Source: a virus
Direction: 5' to 3' (one strand)
DNA length: 46,337 nt
IMG/VR virus record: IMGVR_UViG_3300045921_000943
Coordinates: 1 to 46,337 of that record
Shown: positions 21,926-31,300 of the stretch, one piece after another
How the letters are laid out: every line of letters starts with the position of its first letter
How positions within the stretch are numbered: position 1 is the first letter of the stretch
Position numbers and translations under genes: made by a program
Notes under the pieces: generated by a model
Databases searched by the model: none
What the model was told of the DNA's origin: nothing
The model's input: the letters and a program-made list of their open reading frames with translations, nothing else

Positions 21926-22617
21926 GGGTCTTTGAACCATCTATGAAACTCCGGGCAATACATCATTGGCATCCTGCCCAAGGGATAATCTTTGTGATGT
22001 ATCCAGTCGTATTTGCTCAACTTTCGGTCCCGGATCAGTTCATAGACTTCTGTCCAGTTCAGCTTCCGGGTTGGCATATCCGGACGAAGCAAGGTGTATT
22101 CGCAAGGCAGGGGTTCATCTGGGTCGCTTTCTTCGTCGGTATCTATTGGCTGCGACTGCGATTTACGTCCCGAAAGAATGCTGTTCATGGCGTCTGAATA
22201 CTTTCGGTGCCACGTGCGGGCGCCCATGTGCCACCCTAGAATGGAGCCTCCCGAAGCCACAAAAAAGATGATGAAAAATCGGCGCGTTTTACGCTCTTCC
22301 GTAAGATGAACGTTTACTTCATCAATGACCTCACCATTCCCAAACGGAGAGTGTTCGCGGATTTCGCCCGAAGGCTCGCAGAGAATGAAAGCCAAGACCA
22401 TTGCGCATAAGATCGCGCATGAATGATAGATGTAGGGACGATCAATAGTTGATTCAACCGCTTCCTCCCCAAGCTTGTAGGGTATATAGCAAAGTAAAAC
22501 CGCGAGGCCAATTTGAACCAAGACCAGGCCTGCATCCATTGCGGCACTCAGAGTATCCACAGCCCAACAACAACCTAGAGAACACACCAAGACAATCTTT
22601 TTCTTGACGCTTGCCAT
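21922..22617 (-). CDS. membrane protein with C-terminal GYF-like region
   Basis: A 231-residue protein with about three membrane segments (residues ~7-45, 66-84, 112-132), a short acidic linker (DTDEESDPDEP), and a C-terminal region (RKLNWTEVYELIRDRKLSKYDWIHHKDYPLGRM) resembling GYF_2-type domains. Its GC content is clearly lower than that of the morphogenesis genes, suggesting recent acquisition. It is divergent from the XRE regulator at 22728, so the two may share an operator. A moron such as superinfection exclusion or phage defence is a reasonable but unproven guess. Confidence 0.55.
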   Translation of the reverse strand: MASVKKKIVLVCSLGCCWAVDTLSAAMDAGLVLVQIGLAVLLCYIPYKLGEEAVESTIDRPYIYHSCAILCAMVLAFILCEPSGEIREHSPFGNGEVIDEVNVHLTEERKTRRFFIIFFVASGGSILGWHMGARTWHRKYSDAMNSILSGRKSQSQPIDTDEESDPDEPLPCEYTLLRPDMPTRKLNWTEVYELIRDRKLSKYDWIHHKDYPLGRMPMMYCPEFHRWFKDP

Positions 22618-22640
22618 TGTGGCAAGTATGGTCTCGTAAA

Positions 22641-22676
22641 GAAACCCGGCCCTCTCGCAAAAGTTGACCGGGTTTC
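22641..22676. promoter_or_regulatory. 9-bp inverted repeat in the divergent intergenic region
   Basis: GAAACCCGG (22641-22649) and CCGGGTTTC (22668-22676) are exact inverted copies 18 bases apart. The right arm overlaps a TTGACC box (22664-22669). Lying between a minus-strand membrane gene and a plus-strand XRE gene, it is a good candidate operator, though it could also act as an RNA hairpin. Downstream at 22693-22731 a 12-codon ORF (MKGSLRHEETTP) ends in an ATGA overlap with the XRE start and could be a leader peptide. Confidence 0.4.
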
Positions 22677-22727
22677 AACTACCACAACCCCTATGAAAGG
22701 ATCGCTTCGTCATGAAGAGACTACGCC

Positions 22728-22934
22728 ATGAGCGCACGAAAAGCAACTCCCATCCCGGATCTACCCCAGCGGCTCAAGAACCTGCGGATGAAACACGCCC
22801 TGACCCAGTTCGAGGCGGCGGAACGGTGGGGAGTGAACCCTTGGACATGGATCAAGTGGGAGAACGAGGCATCTCACCCCACGGGGCTGGCCCGGACGGC
22901 ATTATTGCAACTTCTCAAGGCAGAGGGCTGCTGA
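22728..22934 (+). CDS. XRE-family helix-turn-helix regulator
   Basis: A 68-residue Cro/CI-like DNA-binding protein. The five-helix XRE fold is evident: LPQRLKNLRMKHALTQFEAAERWGV then NPWTWIKWENEASHP. There is no extra dimerisation domain, so it is Cro-sized. GAAGAG lies upstream and a 12-codon leader ORF overlaps the start. It probably represses its own promoter and that of the divergent 21922-22617 gene. No other lysogeny gene, such as an integrase, is in the window. The overlapping frame from 22712 is a shadow. Confidence 0.7.
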   Translation: MSARKATPIPDLPQRLKNLRMKHALTQFEAAERWGVNPWTWIKWENEASHPTGLARTALLQLLKAEGC

Positions 22935-23092
22935 TTCACGTCACCCCGGAGGAAATGAGGGGACTCAAGGCCCTGGCCGGCTGGGATGAGTGCGAGGTCG
23001 AGACCTGCGCGGTCCGGCTCATCCGCTCCCTCCTGCCTTCCGCCCTGGACACCATGGCGCAGGACGCCGCCAACCTGATGGGGGCGCAATAA
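22931..23092 (+). CDS. small unknown protein, possibly CTG start
   Basis: About 53 residues reading LIHVTPEEMRGLKALAGWDE followed by a helix and a short tail. A CTG at 22931 overlaps the XRE stop (CTGA), with AAGGCAGAGG just upstream. The first ATG, at 22955, would remove the conserved-looking HVTPEE part. The sequence is helical with two Cys (ECEVETC). It probably forms part of the regulator operon. The start is uncertain; function unknown. Confidence 0.45.
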   Translation: MIHVTPEEMRGLKALAGWDECEVETCAVRLIRSLLPSALDTMAQDAANLMGAQ

Positions 23093-23093
23093 C

Positions 23094-23342
23094 ATGCTGA
23101 CCGCACCCGATGGCACGCCCGTCCCCATGGAGATGGAAAACTTCCGGCTCTACCTCGGAAACGTGGGGCACATCTGCATTGAGCAGAACATCGGCGGGGA
23201 GCAGGAGACCGTCCTGGTCCACCCGCTCCAGGTCCCGGCCCTGGTGGAATGGCTCCGCTACATCGTGGCCATCAATTACCCGGAAATCACCGTCTTGCCC
23301 GCCCCCGAACCTCAACCTGCCATCAAGGCGATGGTCAATTAA
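23094..23342 (+). CDS. small unknown protein
   Basis: An 82-residue protein beginning MLTAPDGTPVPMEMENFRLYL. The middle is beta-rich with an I-C-I-E strand, then a helix (PALVEWLRYIVAINY), then a Pro-rich tail. No motif recognised. It lies one base after the previous stop, so it is part of the same transcript. Confidence 0.5.
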   Translation: MLTAPDGTPVPMEMENFRLYLGNVGHICIEQNIGGEQETVLVHPLQVPALVEWLRYIVAINYPEITVLPAPEPQPAIKAMVN

Positions 23343-23351
23343 TCCAAGTTT

Positions 23352-23609
23352 ATGGCAAAACTTAGAAAATTCAAAATTCTTAAATGGCCTGACGCGCCAT
23401 CACCTGAGCAAATCATCTTTGACTACGACTTGCAATGCAGTTGCGGCAAGGAGGTGATTCTACCGGTTCGCGCGGGAACTGTTGCAATTGCCAGATTAGG
23501 CATGGGTTTAGTTTACGACTATCGCCCCAAGAATCACATACCTCACGAGATTCAATGTCCTTGGTGCAAAAAACAATATGTAATTGATGACGGAAAAGAA
23601 GGAGAATAA
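23352..23609 (+). CDS. zinc-ribbon-like small protein
   Basis: An 85-residue protein with two Cys pairs, CSC (DLQCSCGKEVIL) and CPWC (EIQCPWCKKQYVI), spaced as in a zinc ribbon or rubredoxin-like knuckle. It may bind nucleic acid. The gene is distinctly AT-richer than its surroundings, as is the start of the next gene, indicating a transferred cassette. No clear ribosome site. Function beyond metal binding is unknown. Confidence 0.5.
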   Translation: MAKLRKFKILKWPDAPSPEQIIFDYDLQCSCGKEVILPVRAGTVAIARLGMGLVYDYRPKNHIPHEIQCPWCKKQYVIDDGKEGE

Positions 23610-23611
23610 TT

Positions 23612-24121
23612 ATGTTCGGAAAGATATTTGAGTGCTTGTTCACGGGCAGCATGGTTGGCGCAGGAACGCACGTATTCGCTGTATGGAGTTATGTGATTGC
23701 CAATACAAAATCAGACGGACACGTGGAATTAAACGCCACCATCTTGGCGGCAATTCTAGGCGATAAATCTGAGCGGATGCAGGAGGCTATTGATTACCTT
23801 TGCGCGCCGGATCCTAATAGCCGAACTAAAGACGAGCAGGGACGAAGACTGATCAAAACCGGAGAATTTTCTTATTTTGTTCCCAATCACAAAAAATATA
23901 GGGAAATGCGCAATGAAGAGGACCGCAGAGCCTATTTCCGCGATAAGAAAAGGCAGCAACGCCAAAGGGAAAAAGAAATGTCACGCCAAACGTCAAAGAC
24001 TGTCAAAGACATGTCAAACATGTCCACCCATACAGAAGCAGAAGCAGAGACAGAAGAAGAAGCATCCGTCTCCCCCGCGCATTCCTGCGGAATGGAAAAC
24101 CGTGCCCCAGACCGAGCCTGA
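23612..24121 (+). CDS. replication-type protein, N-terminal part, frameshifted at a C5 run
   Basis: A 169-codon frame. Residues 1-125 match a common phage replication protein: MFGKIFECLFTGSM, LCAPDPNSRTKDEQGRRLI and a NHKKYREMRNEEDRRAYFRDKKR helix, then a KTVKDMSNMSTHTEAEAETEEEA linker. After the run of five C at 24072-24076 the frame reads 17 unrelated-looking codons and stops. Removing one C joins it to the conserved C-terminal half in the next frame, giving a 254-residue protein. GGAG lies before the ATG. It is either a broken gene, an assembly error or a slippage site. TGTCAAA repeats at 23991-24018 may be iterons. Confidence 0.65.
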   Translation: MFGKIFECLFTGSMVGAGTHVFAVWSYVIANTKSDGHVELNATILAAILGDKSERMQEAIDYLCAPDPNSRTKDEQGRRLIKTGEFSYFVPNHKKYREMRNEEDRRAYFRDKKRQQRQREKEMSRQTSKTVKDMSNMSTHTEAEAETEEEASVSPAHSCGMENRAPDRA

Positions 24122-24377
24122 GGTGGACGCCATCCGGGATGCGGTGCTGGCGGATGGTGCCCGCTTTTTCCCGAACATCCCGCCCAAGTTCATTGAGGTC
24201 GTGACGCTGGACTGGAGTTCCCGCCTGGGCAAGGACGCGCAGGGCCGGGGAAAATCCATCTGGTCCTACGTGACGCGCCGCTGGGGCTACGAGCAGAAGG
24301 ACTGGAAGTCCGGCACGCACTCGATCCAGTCCGGGCACTTCGACCCCAAGGCCCCGCACCAGTGGAAACCCTCCTGA
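24077..24377 (+). pseudogene. out-of-frame C-terminal half of the 23612 replication-type gene
   Basis: Starting right after the C5 run, this frame encodes PRIPAEWKTVPQTEPEVD and then DGARFFPNIPPKFIEVVTLDWSSRLG and KSIWSYVTRRWGYEQKDW. That is a well-formed domain without its own start codon. A single-base deletion at 24072-24076 would fuse it to the N-terminal half. The 3' part is GC-rich whereas the 5' half is AT-rich, so the gene itself is a composition chimera. Product, if made, would need +1 slippage. Confidence 0.5.
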
Positions 24378-24478
24378 AAACGGCACCCTGCCGGCGTCTT
24401 CCATCGCGCTACCGGAATCCGGTAGTGGACTGGGAGCGGCCCGGTAGCGGAAAAATTCCGCCGAAACCCGAAAGCCTG

Positions 24479-24507
24479 TTGACAAAACCCTTATGCCCGG
24501 CCATATC
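24479..24507 (+). promoter_or_regulatory. phage-type promoter, leaderless
   Basis: TTGACA at 24479-24484 (CTGTTGACAAAACCC), 17-bp spacer, CATATC at 24502-24507. ATG at 24514 is 35 nt from the -35, the same as at 10029-10064. An earlier in-frame ATG at 24493 would lie inside the promoter and is less likely. Confidence 0.6.
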
Positions 24508-24513
24508 TGGACC

Positions 24514-25359
24514 ATGCTCCCTATCACGTTTACGCCCATGGGCGCAGGCACTCCCAGCTACGAGCGCAACCAGCGCCGCCGGGACGCCCGCCGGGCCGTG
24601 AGGGACAAGCAGTCGCTTTTTGCCTCTGGCCAGCGCCGCGCCCGCCGGGCCGAGCAGATTCTGGCCGGTCTGGACTCCGCCCCCATGGGCCGCAGGGACA
24701 ATGATGTGGCGCGGGCGGAAAAACTCTTGGTCGGGGCCGCAGCCGCAGGATCGGACGGAGCCCTGAATGCCTATCGGGCCAAAAAGCGTTTCGCCTCCTC
24801 CATGGGGGACCCTTTGGCCCCGCCGACCGCCCAACCCGCCTCCCAAGCTGCCGCCGCACCCGCCAGCACCACCCCCGACCCGCTCGCGACCCGCGAGCAG
24901 GGGGAATACACCAACCCCCGGACGGGTGAGGTCATGATCCGCACCGTCCGGAACGATGGTCAGGAGAGCTACAGCGCCCCCATCCGGACCCGGGCCCGCA
25001 AGTTCAATCTCGCGCTTGGGGGCATGGTCTATGGCGACGCCCCCGGGGCTCTCATCGACCCCCAGAACCCGATGCTTTCCGACTCTTCCGCCGCGCAGGT
25101 GAAAACCGCAACGCCCACCAACCCCACCCCCACGCCCGCAGGCACCAGCCCGCAGGCCGTGCAGCCGCGCCCCCGCGGCACCATCAATGGCGTTCCGGTC
25201 CCCGGAACGGGTCTTGCTCCCGGTGAACGTTCGATCAACGGCGTGGTCCTCGCTCCAGACGAGGAACTCGATCCCGCGACCGGCGCCAAGCGGAAGAAGC
25301 GCAAGTTCAGGATGGGCACGGACCCGCTGGCAGCCCCCGCGGTCGCGACCTCTTCCTGA
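24514..25359 (+). CDS. unknown protein, possible internal virion protein
   Basis: A 281-residue protein. The N-terminal ~90 residues are helical and Arg-rich ([33 protein letters not shown]). A Pro/Ala-rich linker and two small beta-like motifs ([35 protein letters not shown]) follow, with a basic end ([14 protein letters not shown]). It directly precedes the giant polyvalent gene and shares its promoter. That position suggests a second ejected or head-internal protein. No recognised family. Confidence 0.55.
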   Translation: MLPITFTPMGAGTPSYERNQRRRDARRAVRDKQSLFASGQRRARRAEQILAGLDSAPMGRRDNDVARAEKLLVGAAAAGSDGALNAYRAKKRFASSMGDPLAPPTAQPASQAAAAPASTTPDPLATREQGEYTNPRTGEVMIRTVRNDGQESYSAPIRTRARKFNLALGGMVYGDAPGALIDPQNPMLSDSSAAQVKTATPTNPTPTPAGTSPQAVQPRPRGTINGVPVPGTGLAPGERSINGVVLAPDEELDPATGAKRKKRKFRMGTDPLAAPAVATSS

Positions 25360-25364
25360 ACCGC

Positions 25365-28300
25365 ATGGCCACTACTCCTCGCCGCCGCTACCGCACTCCC
25401 GCCGATCCGTTCGCCGCCCCGTTCCGGGGTTTTGGCGCCCTCCAGTCTGATCTGGATGAACAGCGCCGCCAGCAGGAGGAAGAAGCCGCCCGTGAGGCGG
25501 CCCGGCAGGCCAAGGAGCAGGAAGCCCAGCGCCGCGCCCAAGAAGCTGCCGCCAAAGAGCAAGCCCGCCAGGAATCCAGCCGCGCGGCCGCCGAATCCCG
25601 CCTCCTCAAGGCCCAAGGCGTCCAGACCGATCTCCAGCCCGAGACCCTCCCAGATGGCCGCACTCTGGTGCGGGCCGTCCCGCGCAAGGATGAGCAGGGG
25701 AATGTGCTCTACCCTGAGCGCCCCCTAAAACCCTCCGAGTTCGGGACCGTCCAGCGGGATGGCGTGACCTACCGCGGGCGCCAAGACCGCTACGGCCGCC
25801 ACGTGTTCGAGGTGGACGAGAAGGCCCAACATGCCGCCCTGTCCCGCCAGCAGGACGCCGACTTCGACCTCCAGGACGCCCAGACCGCCCAAGAGATCGC
25901 CAGCCTCCGGGGCCAGTCCGATGCCGCCCGCCGGCGCCTGCGTGAACTGGAAGACGCCGCCAAGGCGGAACTGGATGTCACGGGCATCAATCCCGATGAC
26001 GAGCCCGCCTACCAGAAAGCCCAGCAGGAGCACACCGCCCGCGTGGCCCAGGCCAAGAAGGACGCGGCCGAGGCTCGCCGCCGTGCCGCCGAACTGGAGG
26101 ACCAGATCAACGCCCGCGAGACCGCCGCCGCCGGACTCCGGGTCCAGCGCGCCCAAGTCCGCCGCCAGAGCCTCACCGGCCCCGCCGCGCCCGCGCAAGA
26201 CCGCACCGCCCTCAACCAGAAGGCCCAGGACCTCGCGGGCCGCCGCCAAGCCCTCCAGGAACGCGCCGCCGCGGTCCAGGAGACCCTCGCGCGCCTCGAC
26301 ACCTCGGACCCCGACCAGCTCGCCACCTACCAGACCTGGCAGGACCAGCTTGACCAAGAAGCTGCCGCTCTGGATGCCGAGGACGCCACCTTGGCTGACG
26401 AGATGGAGAACTGGACCGGCCAGACTTCCGCCGCCACCGCCTCCGGGCGCGTGCTCACGCCCGAGATTGAAGACCCCGCAGCCCCGGTCCCGATTCCCCC
26501 GCGCCTCGCGCCCGAGACGGCCGCTCTGAACCGGGATGTGGAGCAGTTCAACGCCACCGCCCAACAGATCGAGGAAGCCCGGCAGGCCGGCCAGGAAGTC
26601 CCGCCCGAGCAACTCCAGGCCCTCCAGAGCCAGCAAAAGACCCTCGCGGCCCGCACGGACGCACTCAAGAGCCGCGCCCGCGGGATGCAGGCAGGCGGGA
26701 CCCTCCTGATCCCCGGACCCGATGGCCAGCCCGTCCCGATGGTTTCCCCAGCCCTTGCTGACGCGATGGGGATCAATCAGCAACCCGATCCCGAGACCCC
26801 GGAAGACTTCCTTGCCCGTCTGGATGGCGAGCAAGCCCGCGATGCCGCCCTCCTGAGCGCCCCCGAGGGCGCCCCCACCAGTGACCGGGACGCCTCCGCA
26901 CTCCAGGAAGCCGAAAGACTGGAGCAGGAAGCCAACCAGATGCAGCGCCGCGGGGCCGGCTTGTCCGACCGCGGGATGCAGCGCATGGAGGAAAAAGCCA
27001 ACCAACTCCGCGCACAAGCCGCCCGACTCCGGGAAGCCCACGCGGCCAAGCCCGAGCAGGCATTTTTTAAGACGGCCAAGCCGGTTATCAACGGCAATAT
27101 TGACCTCAACAATCGTCCTGTTGTGCAGAATAAAGACGGAACAATCAGCACCGTGCGGAGCATCTCTATTGGCACAGATAAAGGAGAAACTTTAATCCCC
27201 ACCGTCTCTGAAGATGGGCGGGTTCTATCCGACGAGGAAGCGATTCAAAAATTTAAGCTCACAGGGAAGCATTTAGGGGTTTTTAAGACCGAGGAAGATG
27301 CCCAAGCCTATGCGGAGGCGCTACACAAAAGCCAAGCCGCAAAATATGTGAGGCCAATGCAGGGCCCGGACCGCGAGGCCTTTGCCGCCAGCCTCCGGGC
27401 TGGCTTGGAAGACGGGCGGCTGGATGAAGCCACCGCCCACCAGCAGATCGCGGAGGCCGAGCAATCCGGGCGCCTCTCCACCCTCGACCGCGCGGCCCTG
27501 GAACGCAACCTCTTCGGCATCGAGCCCCTGAAAGGCTCCGTCACCTCCACCGCAGAACTCGCGCGCGAGGCCATGCGGCTCAACCTCCCGGACGCGAAGG
27601 AAGACGAGGTCCTGTCCGCCCAACTCGACGCCGCCAGCCAGTGGGTCCAACAAAACAGCCACAAGGCCGGATTCAACCGCCTCGCGGCCTTCGATGCCCT
27701 GGAGGAACTCGCGAGCCAGCGGAACGAGAGCTTTTTGAAAGGCACGGGCCAAGTTTTGGGTAGCATGGCTGGTATGCTGAATGTGGTTGCAAAGGGCAAC
27801 GTGAGCGCCTTTGCCTACACGATTGCTGCCGCCTCGCTGGCCAAGAAGATGGGCCGCCAGGACCTGGCCAACAAGATCGTGAACGAGGGATGGGTCAGCC
27901 TCACCCCGCAGGAAATCGAACTTTTCAACCGCCGCTCCAAAGAAGACATCGAAGGGCTGAAAAACCAGCTCAACCCCTGGAACCAGCCGAACTTTTCCGC
28001 CCTGCGCCGCGATACCGAGGCCCTCAAGCAAGCCGTCCGGAAGGGCGATGACGCGGCCATCGAGTCCCTCGCGGGCCAGATCGCCGAGACCGCATGGAAG
28101 GCCAACGGGTCCCGCGGGGATGTGCAGCAGTTCGACATCCTGCGCGATCCCGACCTTGCGCCCCTTCTGGCCGATTACGCCGCCACCGGGAACCCGGAAT
28201 CCTTTGAGCAACTCCGCGGCATGCTGGCCCAGGCCAAGGACTCCGAGGCCCGCCGCCTCATGGTCGATGTCGCGAACCACCTCCGGGACAAGTCCGCCCG

Positions 28301-31300
28301 CCCGGACAACCCCGTCACGTCCGCCCTCAAGATGGCGCCCGGGCTGGATAGCATCACGACTGGATTTCAGGAGGGATGGGAGGGGATGAAAATTGCAGGG
28401 GTCAAAGAGTTCGCGATTGAGGTAGCGTCCGATGTCATCGGTTTGGCGTTTGGCGGCGTCCTGAAAGGCGCCCGCCTGGCCTCCGTGGGGAACCGCGCCA
28501 CCAAGTGGGGCCGCGCCCTCGGGTCCAGCACCCGGGCCGTCACGCGCATGCAAGGCCGCCTCGCCAGCCTGGAAGAACGCCTCGCGGCCGCCACCACGCT
28601 CCAGACCGGTCCCGGGGCCTCCCGGTTGGCCCGCATGGCCGCCCCCGTCCTGAACAACCCCATGGTCCGCGGTGGCGCCGCCGGGAGCCTCGGGGAGGGG
28701 ATGGAGGAAGCCCTTGGGGCCATCACGGACCAGGGCGGCACCCTGGAAGACGCCGCCGAGGCCTTCACCACCACCGCCGGCCAGATGCTCCTCGTGGGCG
28801 GACTCTCGCCCGTCTCGCTCGCGGCCGTGGGGGCCGATCAGTATGTCCGGGTCCAGGAAGCCGTCGCGGACCGCGCGTTCGTGAAGCAGAACCGGGACCT
28901 TTTCCCCCAGGCTGCCGACGAGGCCGCCGCCCTTAAGCTCTGGCAGAGGGCCAAGGACATCGCTCCGCAAGTGGCTGCCGCCCGGATGATCAAGGAGATG
29001 GCCGGCCAGTCCAGCGAGATCGTCCGGCTCCAGAAAGAACTGGAGACCGAGACCCGCGGGCCCGAGCGCCGCGGACTCCAGCAGCAGATTGAGGTCCTGA
29101 AAGCCCGTCAGCAGGCCGCCGGCGGGATCGCGCACGCGATGATTGAGCAAGCCATCCGGCAAGACCGCGCCCTGGAGGCCATCCAAGACTTTTACATCCA
29201 CAAACGCGCCCGCGCGCTCGTGAAAGCCGGGAATGGCCGCCTCCTGACCGCCAGTGAGGAAGCGCTGGTCCTGAACGCTCCGGATGGCCAAGCCACCCCG
29301 GATGCCCGCATCCAAGATGGCCACTACATCATTTCCGACGAGGCCCGCCAGTTCCTCCAGAGCCTAGACCCCGAACTCGTGACCTTCATCCCGAGCGAGC
29401 AGGCGCAACTCGAGAGCGTCGAGGCCGCCAAGGTCCAGAAAACCCGCGCGCCGCGCCAGCCCAAGAAGTCCCGTGCCGCCAAGGCTAGCCCGACTGCGGC
29501 TAGCCAAGAACCGGCCAGCCCGCCGGCCACAACCTCTTCGCCGGACGCCCAGCCGGGCGCCCCAGTCCCCTCGTCGGAGCCTGCCCCGCAGGATGCCCCG
29601 GCCCGTCTGGCGACCGATTCACCCACCACCACCCCGCCCACCAATGAGCAAGACCTACAAGGACAGCCCGCAGGCCAAGAAGCGCCCCGGCCCGCAGCGC
29701 AAGGGACCGGACAAGCCGTGGTTCCGCAAGAATCAGCACCACAAGCACCTCAGGCGCCCCCAACTCCTGCCGGAACTGTCAAGGAATCCTTGACACCTGC
29801 TCCCGAGCCTTCCGCCCCCAACCAAGGACCAGGGACCAAGGACCAAGGACGCTTCCGCTTCACCCTCCAGAACCAACGCGGGACCGGCCAGACCACCCGC
29901 GAGATTAACGCGCCATCCGCTGATGCGATCCGGATTGCCCTGATTGGACGCGGGGTCCGGGAGCAGGACATCCTCAGGATTGAACCCATTTCCAGCCCGA
30001 CCCCTGATGGCCAACCACTTACCCCGGAGGCCCCCGATGTCGTTTCCGACTCCATTTCCACATCCGGACAGCCCGTTCCTGACCGCCCAGCACCTGCGGA
30101 AGCTCCGGAAGTCCGCCCGGCAGGCCAGCAAGCCGCCCCTGCACCTGCCCCCGCTCCCGCGGCCAACCCGCTTGTCGCCCAGGCCCTCGAAGCCCTGAGG
30201 CCCTTCCGGGCCGTCTTGGGCGAGCCCATCGTGACCCGCCAGGTCTATTTTGGCACCGGCCGCATCCTGACGGCCGAAGAGTTCGATGCCCTCCCGGATG
30301 CCGAAAAAGCCACCTTCCAGGTTTTCCCCAACGGGGGCATCCCGGTCACGAGTGATGGCCGGGTGTTCATCGCCACCGATTCCCTGATCCCGAACCTCCA
30401 GTCCTTGCCCGAAGCCGAGCGCCCGGCCCTCCTGTCCCGCATCATCGACGAGGAGTTCAAGCACATCGCGATCTTCCGCGCCACCACCCCGCAGGAGCGT
30501 GTGGCCCTCTGGGAATCCCTCCCGGGTGGCATCAAGGAACGGGTCATCACCAGCTACTTCACCGCCGCGGTCGCGGCCGCCGGCGGGGACTGGAGGGCCG
30601 TCCAGGTCCCGGCGGACAATGCTGCCAACGAGTTCCTCCGGATGCTCCTCCAGGCCCGCGAGGGCGGGGCCACCTCCGAGCAGATCGGGATCGCACGCGA
30701 GGTCGATGCCTACGCCCGCCAGAACCCCGGCTTTGCCCGCCAGTTGGCCGAAATCCTCCAGAAGATGGCGGACTGGCTCCGGAACGAGGTCCCGCGACTC
30801 CTGGGGCAATCCCCGGAGGCCCGCCAGCGGGTTGAGACTGCCGTCCAGCGCATCGAGGCCGAACTCGCCCGCATGAATGCCGCCCTCCACCCGGACCTCC
30901 ACACCGTGGATGGCGTCACGTTCCCGTCCCGCTTCATCCCCGCGGCCGACATCGCCACGATCACGAAGCGGGACCAAGCCCGCCCCGAGGACCCCGCCGT
31001 GGTGGCGGACTACCGCCGCCGCATCGAGGCCGGGGAGGACGTGGGGCCCGTCACGGTCTTCCGCACCGCCGTGGGGGACATCGTGCAGGATGGCAACCAC
31101 CGTTTCCTGGCCTACCAGCAGGCCGGGCGCGAAAAAATCCCCGTCCGGTTGGTTGACGCCGAGGGGGCCCGCCCCGTAGAAATCACAGAGGATGGCCAGA
31201 TCGGGAACATCAAGCTCTTCGAGTTCGAGACCTTTGCCGACCTCCCCACCATTGGAGCCTACCATGAAAACCGAAGGAAAAGTGAACCCGAACGCCAAGG

